Shown here: piece by piece, positions 25,136-36,245 of the stretch
Layout of the letters: each line of letters opens with the position of its first letter
Position numbering within the stretch: the first letter of the stretch is position 1
Source of the DNA: Amoebophrya sp. A120
Taxonomy: Eukaryota; Sar; Dinophyceae; Syndiniales; Amoebophryaceae
Length of the DNA stretch: 64,000 nucleotides
Assembly (NCBI GenBank): GCA_905178155.1
Contig: CAJINV010000001.1
Location: 7,261,794-7,325,793 of the forward strand
Reading direction: 5' to 3'
Notes under the pieces: generated by a model
The model's input: the letters and a program-made list of their open reading frames with translations, nothing else
Databases searched by the model: none
Told to the model about the DNA's origin: nothing
Translations under genes and position numbers: made by a program

Positions 25136-26689
25136 TTACACGGAGTGTTGTGAAGTTTTCAGCTTCTGGCTCAACTGCAAATTCATTCGCAAGCCAGCAG
25201 TGTCAACAATTCTTTCGCGTTTCTTGGTCGCAGAGGGAAATTTGTTCGTTTTTGAAATGACCGTGGTCAATGTTTATTGGGAGACATCACAAGTATGAAC
25301 CATTGTCAGTGTTTCTTTTTCATCATTTTCTCTGCGCCGTAGTGCTACATCTATCGAAACATCTAAATACTGATGATGTCTTGTATGTCGAGAAAAATCC
25401 TAATGAGGTATGAGTGTGAATTTCCGCCAGAATGTACCTATGACTCCGTATGGAAAATCGTGTGAAGTCAGTGTGAAATCAGAAACAAATACTGCCAACT
25501 TATGAAAGGAAAAACTAAGTGATTGCTCGCTAAGAAAGGGAGAAATAAGGGGATAGGAGAAAAACAAAAACTACTTAGATATACTCTTTACAAACAAACA
25601 TTTACTGGACGTTTTATCTGGCAGAAATGTCAACAATGAAATTCACGTACTTCTACTTCAAACGATAAGGAACAAAATAAATGGAAGGAAATCTATATCT
25701 ATGCGAGAGTGAATTTCCAAAGATACTTTTCGAAACGAAAGCGCGAGAAGGATTGCGGCTAAATTTTGGCTGTCGCCTAGACTTACTTCATATGCTTCCG
25801 TAGAAGCGGCTTCAGGAGACTCATTCCGTAGAATGTTCGGAAGATAGATTCATTTTCAGCACGTAGAATTTCAATTTCAAGATGGTTATTTACGTGATTC
25901 ATTCCGTAGTAGAATGCTATAGGAGATTTGTTCTGTCGTGGAGTTCCTCACCCGTGGGTCGAGCACGACAATTATAGCAGAGCAGGCGCGCCCTTAGGCG
26001 ATAATTCTACATCAACTAGCTCGTTTTTTTTTCTCGTCCAACATCGAAGACAGATCTCAATCTCTGCCGCCGTTTCGACCATGATCAAATCTATCGTGCA
26101 GAACCTGACATTTATTTTCGGTTTCATTCTATGCAATAGTGGTTCGTCTTGCATATTAATCTAGTCGCGTTTGCTACAATTCTTGTTCAAAGCCAAATGA
26201 TCAAGCTGGGGTGGTCACTCCTCTTTTTCTACTTATTTAGGAGAGTGTGGAAATACATGCATTTCTGATTCTGGTAGAAAACCGTGGCAATTCATGGGAC
26301 ACGCTGCATTGCGAAGTTGTTCCGCTTTGAGTTAACCTAGGATGTGTGTATTGATTGATGTCTCTTCACCTTCGCTTCTACTTCTAGGAGGTATTACCAG
26401 TGCGACACTAGTGATTGATGTTCATCCGAAGCAATATCGTTTTGTTCCACACGAGAATCATTCTAGTCTTGTGCTTGCCAAGGAAGAACATAATGACCAC
26501 CTGCAGCGCCTGCTATTGCTAAAAATTTGTTCACAATGTATCTTCAGTGCCACGCTTTCGATGTCATTCGCAGTCATTCACGCGTCCACCATCACCATCA
26601 TTCTTTGCGCACACCGAGCAAAAATAAAGGCGCCGTTTCTCTCTGTGCAACAGTACTAACAGCCCTTTCGTTTTCTTTAGTCTTCGTTC
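25136..26689. other. Intergenic region, AT-rich
   Basis: About 1.55 kb with low GC. A short motif CATTCCGTAGAATG and variants recur near 25823-25915. No gene or RNA signature is supported; plus-strand frames at 25928-26886 look random. Confidence 0.45.
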
Positions 26690-28654
26690 TTAAATGCGGT
26701 CCTGCGTCAGACCAGCTTCTGCACGAAGATCTGCGGCACCTTGGAACTGTTTCAAAACGTGATAGCCGTCTTTCCCCAAACTATTTTGCCACTGCTCGAA
26801 CGCTTCTAACGCCTGTTCCCTTCCCACTACAGATACCTTTCTCTGCGCCTCTACATTTTGTAACCGCGCTTTATACCGTGCTATGAACGCCACGAGATCT
26901 TCTTGAGCGGTCGTAGCAGAGGATGAGCTTGGTGTACTTACTGGGGGAGCTCTTGCTGTGCCCGTTGTTCCAGTAGGCAACTGTTCCCCACCAGTTGTAT
27001 GTTTACATAGACCTGGGAGAAAGAAGGCCGGCGGTGGCTCGACGTCTCGGGGAAAAATTTCGTCCAGTCGTTGCGCCAAACGTAGTAGCTCGGTGGGCTT
27101 TTCTCGCTGCAAACCCTTCACCCGCAGCCACTCGGCGCGCAGCCACGAGGGGAAGTCCGGGCTTGTGGATTTGCTTTTGTTTCCTCTATCGGTTTGATCT
27201 CCACGCAGTTGCGCAACATGGTCAAAGAGGCGGTTCCTACTTTGTACGCTCTGTGCGGAATTAGTTGTATCTTCTACCTCGGACCCGCTGCAACTCTCGT
27301 TTCGTGTCTGCTTGCTCGGGTTCGTGGAGGTCCGCTTGCTTGTGGTGGTACTCGCAGTTACGAAATCCAGGTCGTCGTGCACCAAATCCGCTCCGCACAG
27401 CAACCGCCGCTCGGCCTTTTGCAATGCGGAGCATAGACGTGCGGTTGTCTTGGAGCTCCAAGTAGACGAGGAAAGGTCTTTTTGATCTGCGGAAAAACTA
27501 TGTTGATTTTCAGATCCTGCAGTTCGCGGAGGTTTTTCTCGCAGCTCTTCCCGCTTTTGCTCTTCCCGACGGTGCACCACCTTCGCAGCCTTGCAGCTCC
27601 AGTGTAGAGCGTCCGCTTCGACCTGGCTTGCTGTGGTGTGAAGTGTGAGCAAGCGCTCTAGCCTCCTCTTCAGTACCGGGCTCTCTAGGATGTGAAGTTC
27701 CAGCTGCGAGGGCGGTGCTGTTTTCCGTGAGTGCGGCAGTATTGTGTGCGTTTCTAGCTCCTCCCGGAGAACATGCAACCAGTGCACCCGAGCCCGCTGT
27801 GCTTCGTGCACATAATGGGCATGAATTCGCCACTTCCGGATGCTGAGCAAGCACCGATCAACGGCGGTCTGAATGCGCGAAGAAGAAGATGCACAATTCG
27901 CTTCGACTCGTTGGGATTTCCAAGTTCTCGCACGATCGAAGAGAGAGAGTCTGGGTCGCGGTACCAAGGACGCGCTTTGGGTGCATCTCAAAAGTGGCAC
28001 AGAGTCCAGCAGGAGCGTACCCAGCGCGGCAGGCGCAGTGCGACGTCCGCTCGCTCCATCGTCAAGTACATCGTCCGAAAACAGAGCGTCAAAAGCTTGA
28101 AACCTGCTTTCGTCTCTACCACTTCGCTCCCCAGCCGGAGCCACACCCTCTCGCCCGAAAAGCCGTTGCAATTGGGGAACGAGCACGGCCTGACATCGAT
28201 CCTTTGGATCGTTGAGAGACTGGCGTTTTCTAGCAGCTAGCGTGCTGTCAGAAAAAGCAAAGGCGGTCCGCGCCAGTCGTAGTTCGCGCACCAGAAGGGG
28301 AAGCAGAACTATCTCCGCGCGTCTATCATAGCTATTCCACAGCAAGAGCTGTCGCAGTATTCTGTCCACGCTTGTATTTTTTGCACTCTTCTGATCTTCC
28401 CGGGGCGCAGCAGCTCCAGACCGTCTTTTTCTCAACAGCCGCGCCAGTAGAACGAATGGGCTTTTCGCGTGTCGCGTTCCTGCTTCGTCCGGGTGAATTA
28501 TCGCCTCCTCCACAATCGATGCGAAATGTCGGTTGCACACTTGGAACAATTGGCTAGCCACGCCTGGTGCGAGCGCGTCCTGGGTGAAACTAGCGTCTAG
28601 GCCCAGGAGGTCAACGACTTCGGTAACCGAGTCGGGCAGCCGAGGCAACGACAT
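26690..28654 (-). CDS. Unknown intronless protein, 654 residues
   Basis: A single open frame from MSLPRLPDSVTEVVDLLGLD to GLTQDRI, the longest uninterrupted coding frame among the non-mobile genes except the formin exon. I do not recognise the family. The N-terminal 90 residues look globular (SQLFQVCNRHFASIVEEAII, SPFVLLARLLRKRRS). The rest is charged and helical with Arg, Glu and Leu, and the C-terminal helix (LVAFIARYKARLQNVEAQRK) is likely coiled coil. The composition suits a cytoskeletal or centriolar scaffold, but that is a guess. The frame lies between an AT-rich spacer and the retrotransposon flank. Confidence 0.65.
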   Translation of the reverse strand: MSLPRLPDSVTEVVDLLGLDASFTQDALAPGVASQLFQVCNRHFASIVEEAIIHPDEAGTRHAKSPFVLLARLLRKRRSGAAAPREDQKSAKNTSVDRILRQLLLWNSYDRRAEIVLLPLLVRELRLARTAFAFSDSTLAARKRQSLNDPKDRCQAVLVPQLQRLFGREGVAPAGERSGRDESRFQAFDALFSDDVLDDGASGRRTAPAALGTLLLDSVPLLRCTQSASLVPRPRLSLFDRARTWKSQRVEANCASSSSRIQTAVDRCLLSIRKWRIHAHYVHEAQRARVHWLHVLREELETHTILPHSRKTAPPSQLELHILESPVLKRRLERLLTLHTTASQVEADALHWSCKAAKVVHRREEQKREELREKPPRTAGSENQHSFSADQKDLSSSTWSSKTTARLCSALQKAERRLLCGADLVHDDLDFVTASTTTSKRTSTNPSKQTRNESCSGSEVEDTTNSAQSVQSRNRLFDHVAQLRGDQTDRGNKSKSTSPDFPSWLRAEWLRVKGLQREKPTELLRLAQRLDEIFPRDVEPPPAFFLPGLCKHTTGGEQLPTGTTGTARAPPVSTPSSSSATTAQEDLVAFIARYKARLQNVEAQRKVSVVGREQALEAFEQWQNSLGKDGYHVLKQFQGAADLRAEAGLTQDRI

Positions 28655-29101
28655 GGTCTTTGATTGACATGCAAGCTAAAACGGAACCCATTTAGCGCCT
28701 GGCTGTCTCCCTAATGAAAATTCTAAACGGCGATAGTGATACAGTTCTAGGAATCTTGTAAGTAAGTTGAAGTACCTACTTTGTGTGAAAAAAAGTGCTA
28801 ACCTACCATGGGATCGTATCGATGAGCCAAGAACATGGAGATTTGATAACGAGCCAATTATCTTTACCACGGTGTATCACTAACTTCTAAGATAGATCCC
28901 AGAAAACGATTCGCGTATGATTAGCCTCTCTTTCTTTGTTCGCGAAAAGAGGACAATGGATTTGCGCCAGAAATTCTGAACAGGAGAATCAAAAAACTAC
29001 TCGCCCTTCTTCCAGATTGCTCCGCCTGGATACTTTTACGCGCCGTTTCTGCGAACGAACGGAACACTTTCTTCCATAAAATTTAACGTCCGAGTCTTTT
29101 C
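28655..29101. other. Intergenic flank left of the retrotransposon
   Basis: About 450 bp without gene or repeat. It gives the left boundary at which the first terminal repeat of the retroelement begins, at about 29102. Confidence 0.45.
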
Positions 29102-29222
29102 GTTTCGTTCCTTCCATGTGGTATCCCTAAACCCGAGCGGCCCGTTGGACCGCGCCGTTGGGGCTGGGTAAAGCGTCCTGGGCCTACCTCCCAAAACCGA
29201 GGCCCAGCACGCCTCACCACCA
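29102..29222. repeat. Retroelement split repeat, outer copy (B2 in element orientation)
   Basis: A 121-bp sequence starting GTTTCGTTCCTTCCATGTGG that recurs at 29473-29593 with no difference seen by eye. It forms the 3' outer end of the element on the minus strand. Confidence 0.9.
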
Positions 29223-29284
29223 AACGTCTGTCCGGACGAACCGGCACGACGTATACGGCCACTCGGGTGGGGGGGTGGGGCAAG

Positions 29285-29468
29285 AATTCACCTAAACCTA
29301 CGTCCCCCAGACGCACATATCGATGACTCTACATCGCTCCTCCCCACTCTAGGGGAGGAGATCGCAAACGTGCAATAGCTTCTACGGATCTGCCAGCCGA
29401 TATAGTGCGAACGGGGGACCCCAAATCCCAGTTACTACACGAAAAGGATCTACCGAGGTAGATATGTC
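29285..29468. repeat. Retroelement split repeat, internal copy (A2)
   Basis: A 184-bp sequence beginning AATTCACCTAAACCTACGTC and ending GATATGTC. It is the same as the other terminus at 36246-36429 by eye and lies 4 bp from the second 121-bp copy. Confidence 0.92.
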
Positions 29469-29472
29469 TTTA

Positions 29473-29593
29473 GTTTCGTTCCTTCCATGTGGTATCCCTA
29501 AACCCGAGCGGCCCGTTGGACCGCGCCGTTGGGGCTGGGTAAAGCGTCCTGGGCCTACCTCCCAAAACCGAGGCCCAGCACGCCTCACCACCA
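29473..29593. repeat. Retroelement split repeat, inner copy (B1)
   Basis: Second copy of the 121-bp sequence, directly next to the internal 184-bp copy and followed by the 3' region of the RT frame. Confidence 0.9.
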
Positions 29594-29966
29594 CCTTGCC
29601 AAACAGGGCAAGACCCCTCAGAACCCCACAGCAGGTGGTTGAATGAGGGGAGACCCAGCCCCGCCCCAATTGCCCTCGGCAAGGCCCTACGCCGAAGTGG
29701 AACAAACGAAATCCCAAAGCGAGGGACAAGTAGACACGGGAAGAAACCCAAACAAAACCGCCAGTGGTAGAAGTGGGAACACTGTTTTCTGAGTGGGATC
29801 ACATGACAAGCCTGGGCCCGCGAAGCAGTAAATCGCATACCCAAAGGTGGAAAATGTATTTGAAGAAGAGACGTCATACCGTCCAGAAACATCTGCACAC
29901 TGAGTCCACAGGCGGATCTCAAAACAAAAGGGTACAGGGCAAGCGCAAAAAACATCGCGGAGTGGC

Positions 29967-32297
29967 TCAAACTTGAGCCAGCAACTCCTCAGCCGGAATA
30001 GAATCCAGCAGCTCACAAGGATCTTCAAGCGGGGTCGCCACCGTGGTCAGGAACCTCTGAATCTCATCCCCCAAAGCGACACAGGAATGAAGCTGCACCC
30101 TAGCCACCCGACAGAACTGCGCCCAAAGTGCATCGCGGGTAGTCGCGTCAGCAACATTTTCCCCGGAGGGGAGCCACTCGAAGTACGGCACTATGGCAAA
30201 ACGGGCACACAAACTCCAAAATAAAGCCGCTACCACCGACAGGTGAGCGCGCTCGCCCGATCGACTCCGCAAAACCCCCACCGCAGTGGTGTTGTCCAGA
30301 AAGAATACGACCCGCTTGTGCGACAAGGTCGGGCCCCAGAGCATCAACAGAATGACCGGTGTAAAACTCTCCAACACGTTGATCGGGAAAGACCCCCAAG
30401 AGGCGGATGGAAAATTATCCGCCCGCGAGACCGGGTGGCGGAACGCCTGGAAGGCACCCTCCTGCAGAAGACGGACCCCGCCGAGAATACCTCGCCCCCG
30501 CTTCCAACTCGCGTCCGAGTAGCACACCTCCACCGGGAGGCCCACTCGTAAGAAGGAAATCGGAGGAAGGACCGGGAGGCAGGCCGCCATGAAGCGTAAG
30601 CTCGCCGCACAACCGGAACCCAAGGGAAGGCAGGTGGCGCGAGAATGAAACAAACCTCCACGCCGAAAGACCGGCTTCAGCAAGCCATTTAGACGCCGGC
30701 CCACCAGCAGTGAGAAGGGGAAAAGGAACTTCCCGGAAAGGGTGGAAGCCCGCGCGGGACTGAGCTCCCCCGCCCCCAAGACTTCAACCAGGGCCGCCCG
30801 AAGGGTGGCGCGCTTCACTTCCGACAACTGCATCGTGGGAGGCGATTGCGACACGTCAAAATCCAAGCCCAAAACCCGCAAAGCGGTGCGCCCCCACTTG
30901 ACCTTCTTCGGCTTCCAAGGAAAACCCAAAACCTCCAACATGTACACAATGGCGCGCATCAGGAGACGGCGAACCCTGCGGGGCGCCGTGCCGGTCATAT
31001 CATCTATATAGATGATCAAGGCCACGCAGAAAAGCCACCGAACGCAGAAGGCCAGAAACTGCCCAACAATCAACCACTCCGTAACGGAGTGAATGTTCCC
31101 AAACAGGAGCGTGAGGCCGCGGAAGGCTTTGTAGGCCTTCGCCTTGGGGTCGAAAACCCCGATCCAGTTCGTCGCGCTCCCCGCCTTCGAAATGCTTACA
31201 TTCTTGTAAGCGTTGGCAATGTCGATAACCCACTGGCAGAGCCCCGCACCCTCAGGGTCCGCACCATCCTCCGCTGCGTCGAAGTTCGGTATGTGGTCCA
31301 AAGCCGCCCAAGCAACCTCCCGCCAGCCCGGGTCGGACGGGCGGGCATCCGGGAAAGGATCAAAATCATACTCTTCACAGGCCAGGGGGTCTGCCCGGTT
31401 GCCCCCTTGGTCAAACACCCGCAAATCCCGCCAGAAGTCAACCCGCGGCGGGCCGCCTTCTTCTAGTAAAATCGCCGAGCTCGAAGCAAGGGCGAGAGCA
31501 TGATGAACCGACGGAATCGGCATCGACGACGAGATGTCGGAGCAAACATTCAAAGGCACACCATTGTCGCAGAGGCGGATCTTGTCCGCCTCATGGTGTG
31601 CAAAACGAGTCAGAAGGATGCGCGCCCCCTTTTCCCAAGCTTCGTCCAGGGTAAAAGGACCCTGGAGCCAGCCGTCCTCGGTTTCTTGGATTGTAGTATC
31701 CCAGCAGTGCTTGACATCTTCACCCGGCATCCACGATGAGCTGCGCTGCCGCAGGCGCGAAATATTTTCCGCACCCTCAACCGAGGCTGCTAGGTCCCCC
31801 GAACCGGAGCCGGTAGTTGGGGCCGGGGGCAAACGTCCACCCTCCGACGCCTTCATGAGTTTCGACGGCCAAAAGTCTTGAGCCGCAGTGGGGCCGACCG
31901 ATTCCCCCCCGGAAGCTAAAACCCGCCATACATGCGAGAAACCCGAAAAAGCAGACTCTCTGCCAATCTTCTCAATAACCCCGAAGTTGAACTTCGACCG
32001 GATTGGCCTGGTATCCTTCCAACCACCTGCCAAGACCTGCTCCGAGCGAGAGACGGTCGCTGGGTCCGCCCGGGCACAGGCCAGCCAGTAAACGCCCGCC
32101 AGAATCCGGTCCGAGAAATCCCCAAAGGACGAGCTGTGGCCTTCGCGCAGGCACTGTTCGTTGTGCCGCGAGATCAGTCGCCGACCCGAAAAGGCCGGGT
32201 GGCTCCTGTCCTGCGACAAACCTGGTAGAAACCTGTCCCGGTCCCGCTGGACCCGAGAGAGAAAGGCAGAAACCTTGTCAGCCGGCGAGGACTCCAT
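29967..32297 (-). CDS. Reverse transcriptase-RNase H of the YR retrotransposon
   Basis: An intact 776-residue frame. The reverse transcriptase fingers/palm contains VIDIANAYKN (motif A aspartate, about residue 354) and the catalytic box YIDDM (about residue 427), followed by a thumb-like region with LRVLGLDFDV. An RNase H domain follows with the four acidic positions in YSDAS (about 594), NVLESF (about 637), FFLDNTTAVG (about 667) and GENVADATTR (about 715). The arrangement matches DIRS-order polymerases, which lack an aspartic protease and DDE integrase. No methyltransferase domain was seen at the C-terminus, unlike classic DIRS1. The start MESSPADKVS was chosen as the first ATG. Confidence 0.9.
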   Translation of the reverse strand: MESSPADKVSAFLSRVQRDRDRFLPGLSQDRSHPAFSGRRLISRHNEQCLREGHSSSFGDFSDRILAGVYWLACARADPATVSRSEQVLAGGWKDTRPIRSKFNFGVIEKIGRESAFSGFSHVWRVLASGGESVGPTAAQDFWPSKLMKASEGGRLPPAPTTGSGSGDLAASVEGAENISRLRQRSSSWMPGEDVKHCWDTTIQETEDGWLQGPFTLDEAWEKGARILLTRFAHHEADKIRLCDNGVPLNVCSDISSSMPIPSVHHALALASSSAILLEEGGPPRVDFWRDLRVFDQGGNRADPLACEEYDFDPFPDARPSDPGWREVAWAALDHIPNFDAAEDGADPEGAGLCQWVIDIANAYKNVSISKAGSATNWIGVFDPKAKAYKAFRGLTLLFGNIHSVTEWLIVGQFLAFCVRWLFCVALIIYIDDMTGTAPRRVRRLLMRAIVYMLEVLGFPWKPKKVKWGRTALRVLGLDFDVSQSPPTMQLSEVKRATLRAALVEVLGAGELSPARASTLSGKFLFPFSLLVGRRLNGLLKPVFRRGGLFHSRATCLPLGSGCAASLRFMAACLPVLPPISFLRVGLPVEVCYSDASWKRGRGILGGVRLLQEGAFQAFRHPVSRADNFPSASWGSFPINVLESFTPVILLMLWGPTLSHKRVVFFLDNTTAVGVLRSRSGERAHLSVVAALFWSLCARFAIVPYFEWLPSGENVADATTRDALWAQFCRVARVQLHSCVALGDEIQRFLTTVATPLEDPCELLDSIPAEELLAQV

Positions 32298-33136
32298 TCT
32301 GATGCTGCACTACGCTGGCGAGCGCGACTCTGTGAAACGGAAGTAAAATTCTCCCTCAAAGGAAAAAGGCGAAACCGTCGCTCGCGACGGTTCCACAGTA
32401 GAGTGTGGGGGGTGGGCCCAGATAGCACCCACACCCTGTGGTGTAAGCGACAAGAGAAAAACCACCAGAATGTGAAAAACAAGAAAAGCGAGTGTACTAA
32501 GTAGCCAACCTGGGCGCGGTCTCGTGTCAGCACGGGAACTGAGGGGTGAGAAGAGCATGAGCATAACGATCACAAAGTACCGCGCCGCCAAGGAGGTGAG
32601 TTTGCAAGGGTAACGGATTGGTTACCGCCAGTGCCAAACAACCCTCATCCCCGTGGCAACACGAGACCGACCGCTGAGCATGTCTATGCTACACAATGAA
32701 AGACAACCCACGGGGGGTGAAGAGCCACTCTCCTCTCGACCGAAGGTTAACAGCTCACAAACACCTCGTGAGCACAACTACCACTCCGATCTCGGAATCT
32801 AACCGGCATCTACACCTAATCAACAGAGACGGAATGCAGGGAGCAATGTAGACCGAGGGCAACAAAGGGAACACCCCGCGAGCCTGGCCACGCCAGACCG
32901 CGAAATAAGTACCAGGCCAAGGGGGCCCGGAACGTTTCTAATTTCCACTCACAACAATCACACTCACATCTTGTTCTCACAACAGAGCAAAGCTTTCGCT
33001 AGGAGCTAAAATCCAAGAGCAACCAGGCCAGCATGGATTTGTTCATGTAGGAGTAGTAAAAAGCAACACGCCGACGGACCCACTTGGCCGAAGGCGAGGG
33101 CCAACCTCTAAAACTAAACTGCACATGCTGCAGTGC
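32298..33136. other. Spacer between gag-like and RT frames of the retrotransposon
   Basis: About 840 bp without long open frames. It holds a perfect 8-bp stem palindrome, ACCGTCGCTCGCGACGGT at about 32374-32391. It could be an intron or a region governing translation of the RT frame. Confidence 0.5.
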
Positions 33137-34279
33137 CTACTTCGGAGGCGCTTGCGCGTCCCCTCTCAAATCTTTTATCACAAAGGGAGACCGCAACACG
33201 TGCGGGAATCTGCAGCTGCTTCCGCGATTACAGCGGCCACGAAGAAAGTCGTGGCAAACAATCCCCACGTTGGAAGTAGTAGCCAAAATTTCTTCACCTC
33301 TCACCGGATCCCAGACCTTAGGGATTCCGGAGGAAGAAGCACGCCCGGGCGGGGCAGGACCCGGACCCGGGGGACGTGGAGCGAGTTGTTTAGGCGGTGC
33401 CGGGATCTGTAAAGAGCGAATCTGCCCAACGACACGGGCCCCGAAGCCCTGTGTGCCCCCGCGCACTTCGCCGTTCAGGATATCGCGGTACTGAGCCGGA
33501 TCCAGCCGGCGCGACTCCCCCAGGGCAGTCAAATCATGAAACTCCGCCTCTGAAACCAGGTCGGAGTTCCGGAGCACTTTATGTGTGTTGCGAATCAGCA
33601 TAACGTTAGTGGTAGGCGACCCCTTTTCGGCTTTGTAGTAGGACGCCAGATCCTCGAGCGGCAACCTAGCATCAATCTTCGCTCGTACCCCGTAAGCCTG
33701 TTCAGTGAAATGGTCTGCAAAGAAAATCCCGAAGCGAGTCGTCTGCGCGGTTCTATGTTTAGGCGCGGACGACAAAATCATCTTCACTTCGGCCCGCTCC
33801 GAAGCATTGAGGGCCTTGATGCCCTTAAGCGCCTTGATCTCCACGCTACTGCAGATGTGGAGCGACCTAACACCGTTGTAGTCCAGCACAGCTCGTGCCA
33901 GGCTCTCCGCGGGCACATCTACCGAGGACAGCGAATCAAGTGGGGAAGGCTCCCGCTGGTGCGCTAATAATTCGGATCGCGAGATCCCAAAGGCCTCGAC
34001 CTCACTGTCACTAAAATCTTGCACGGCCTTCCGCTTCTTCACCGGGGGCGGGCCCTTGCGGGCCGGACCCGCCTCGCCCTCTTCCTCCGCGAGAAGAGCA
34101 GCGCAAATCTCATCTTCTTCAACTTCGGGGGCCGCCATCGGCGGGGCTTTCACTTTCGCAAACGGTTTAGCGACCGCCTTAACCGCTTTCGCCTTGTGGG
34201 GCGGCGCCTTCCCCTTGGGCTTGGCCGGAGCTTTAGCTTTGGCCGGGTGCTTCGCCTTTGCTTTTGCTTTCGCGGGCAT
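33137..34279 (-). CDS. Gag-like protein with CCCH zinc finger, YR retrotransposon
   Basis: The frame encodes 380 residues from MPAKAKAKAKHPAKAK. The first 60 residues are Ala/Lys/Pro repeats like a histone H1 tail, suited to nucleic-acid binding. A helical middle follows (ADHFTEQAYGVRAKIDARLP). Near the C-terminus CHDFLRGRCNRGSSCRFPH is a C-x7-C-x5-C-x3-H zinc finger, in place of the CCHC knuckle of retroviral gag. Its position between recombinase and polymerase frames and its intact state support a nucleocapsid role. Confidence 0.78.
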   Translation of the reverse strand: MPAKAKAKAKHPAKAKAPAKPKGKAPPHKAKAVKAVAKPFAKVKAPPMAAPEVEEDEICAALLAEEEGEAGPARKGPPPVKKRKAVQDFSDSEVEAFGISRSELLAHQREPSPLDSLSSVDVPAESLARAVLDYNGVRSLHICSSVEIKALKGIKALNASERAEVKMILSSAPKHRTAQTTRFGIFFADHFTEQAYGVRAKIDARLPLEDLASYYKAEKGSPTTNVMLIRNTHKVLRNSDLVSEAEFHDLTALGESRRLDPAQYRDILNGEVRGGTQGFGARVVGQIRSLQIPAPPKQLAPRPPGPGPAPPGRASSSGIPKVWDPVRGEEILATTSNVGIVCHDFLRGRCNRGSSCRFPHVLRSPFVIKDLRGDAQAPPK

Positions 34280-34309
34280 CTTGTATCTGAACCTAAAAGC
34301 GATGCTCAA

Positions 34310-34765
34310 TGTGAGTGTGAATGTGAACTAAGTGGCAAGATACACTTGCTCGTATCTAACGTGGTCCCCTGTACGTGGAAAATAAGCGAGAAGAAACCGG
34401 TCTGAACCCAAAGTGGGAGGGGGGGGGAGGGCCCAGATCCCATTTACAAGCAGCGTCTCCTGCTGCGATCAAAGATTTTCCCATACCGACCTAAACATAC
34501 TCAACCACTCGCATTTCGTATCTGTCAAGAAAAATCGGGCTAGCCCTGGGCTCAAGATCTGACAGATTTTAGATTTGGGACCAACAAATTTATGTAGCAA
34601 CAATTTCCGAGCGACTCGTGCACGAAATAGAACAGACCGCCACTGGACAAAAGTGAAGCAAATATATTTCTGCGCTATGCGGACTCTGGTTTTTTAGAAA
34701 ACGATTTGGAAGTTTCCAGCTGTGCAGTGCCTGTAGCTCGAGCTGAAACATAATGCGCCAGGCGT
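34310..34765. other. Spacer between recombinase and gag-like frames of the retrotransposon
   Basis: About 460 bp with a poly-G tract near 34423 and no coding signal. Confidence 0.45.
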
Positions 34766-35668
34766 TCACTCCAGGTCGTCCTCCTCCGGAGACCAGCAGC
34801 ATAGAAGCTGCTGCTCCTGGTCAGAGAATCGCGCAAAGTCATCACTGTATTCGAAAAAGGACAGGCTCCTAGCCTGAAGAGACCAGCCCTGCCTATTGGA
34901 GACCACCGCCACAAGCTTTTGCCGAGCTTTGGCGGCTTTCTTCCTATTCCATGCTAAGCGCGACGTGATCGCACACGTACGACGTGGCCCATGGCCACTC
35001 GTCTCGGCTAGCCTACAGGCAGACATGAACTCGCACTTCGATATCGGAAACAACGTGGCCCAGTTCTCAACTGAGCACACCGGGCAAACATTCACCCGGC
35101 TCTTCTTACACATGCAGAGCACCTCCATGCGGCGTAGCTGCGAGGTTTTGTCCTTGCGGACCATCAAAGCTGCTGACCGGGTCACACCTCCCTGCCTACG
35201 CAGGAAGACCTGCGAGCGGCTAATCGCCGTCAGGGTGTCGCCACGGATCCCTAGCGCCGAGGCCACTACTAAAATTTCTTTCTCCCGCTGTGTCATACGG
35301 CCCAGGGAAGCCAAAAAGATGGGCGTTGCCTTCTTCGGTTGAAGGTTCTGCGATTTCAAGTACCGGCCGATTGCCCGCTGCAGACCGAGGAGCTGCCGGG
35401 GGAATAAAATGTTTTTAATTCTTCCCGCCTCCCCTTCTAGCGTCACTGCTGAAGACAGGTAACCCGCCGCAGAGGTAAACCCCTGGGCCAAAAGAAAAGC
35501 GGCAAACTGTCGAAAATCCGCAATCCCAACTTCCCGGGCCTGCTCCAGGCCTTTCTGCACTTTGAACGCCTGCCATGCTCTTGCGTGAGAAGATTGCGGA
35601 GAACGTGTCCCGAAGACACTGGGCGCTGGCCCTCTAATTGAATACGTATGCGGGCGGCCCCGAGCCAT
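34766..35668 (-). CDS. Tyrosine recombinase of the YR retrotransposon
   Basis: The frame reads MARGRPHTYSIRG to the stop (300 residues); it stays open to 35713. Catalytic landmarks of the family are visible: the first Arg in ALGIRGDTLTAIS (about residue 141), a Lys in VRKDKTSQ, the H-x-x-R box in SGHGPRRTCA (about 224), and a candidate nucleophile in FFEYSDD (about 271). A Cys pair region (CMCKKSRVNVCPVC) lies between and may bind zinc. In DIRS-order elements this enzyme integrates a circular DNA intermediate without target duplication. Here it is the first frame of the element, upstream of gag, whereas most relatives carry it last. Confidence 0.8.
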   Translation of the reverse strand: MARGRPHTYSIRGPAPSVFGTRSPQSSHARAWQAFKVQKGLEQAREVGIADFRQFAAFLLAQGFTSAAGYLSSAVTLEGEAGRIKNILFPRQLLGLQRAIGRYLKSQNLQPKKATPIFLASLGRMTQREKEILVVASALGIRGDTLTAISRSQVFLRRQGGVTRSAALMVRKDKTSQLRRMEVLCMCKKSRVNVCPVCSVENWATLFPISKCEFMSACRLAETSGHGPRRTCAITSRLAWNRKKAAKARQKLVAVVSNRQGWSLQARSLSFFEYSDDFARFSDQEQQLLCCWSPEEDDLE

Positions 35669-36245
35669 GTTTGCAATCAAAGTTGTGATAGACAAGGTAA
35701 GACAAATCCACACATCGCCCTAACGGCACCTACTGAGACTTAGATCTGGAAAGGAACGGACCACTATCTGCCCTCAAAAGCACTACAGCAGCCTGGTAGT
35801 AGAAGAGAAAGAGAGAAAGGTTGACTTGGCGCGGGGCCTCAGAAGCGACCTAGCTACCCGAGCCCTACATCTAACATTCCGCACACTGTCGGATCCAATT
35901 TCCGATCTAACACTCTGAGCGCGTATCCTTTGTTTTTGAAGACCTTCCTTCATTTGAGCAAAAATAAACAGAGCCTCAAGCTCTTCAAAGACAAGTACTC
36001 ACCTGCCGCGCAGTTGAAGCATGAGTATCAGAAAACTTCCATGTCTCTACGAAGACATGGATTGAAAAAGAAATCGTAGCAACCTGCTGTGGCCTTGCTG
36101 GCCCTAACTCACAATGGCTTTCGCGCCCACGCTAAACTGCCCCCGCTGGGGCCACCCTCTATGGTGAGAAAAAAGGAATAAACTCCCCCCGCTGGGGGAT
36201 GCCCTCACTGGCGCCACCTACTTCGGTGTAGAACAAAAGGGCAAA

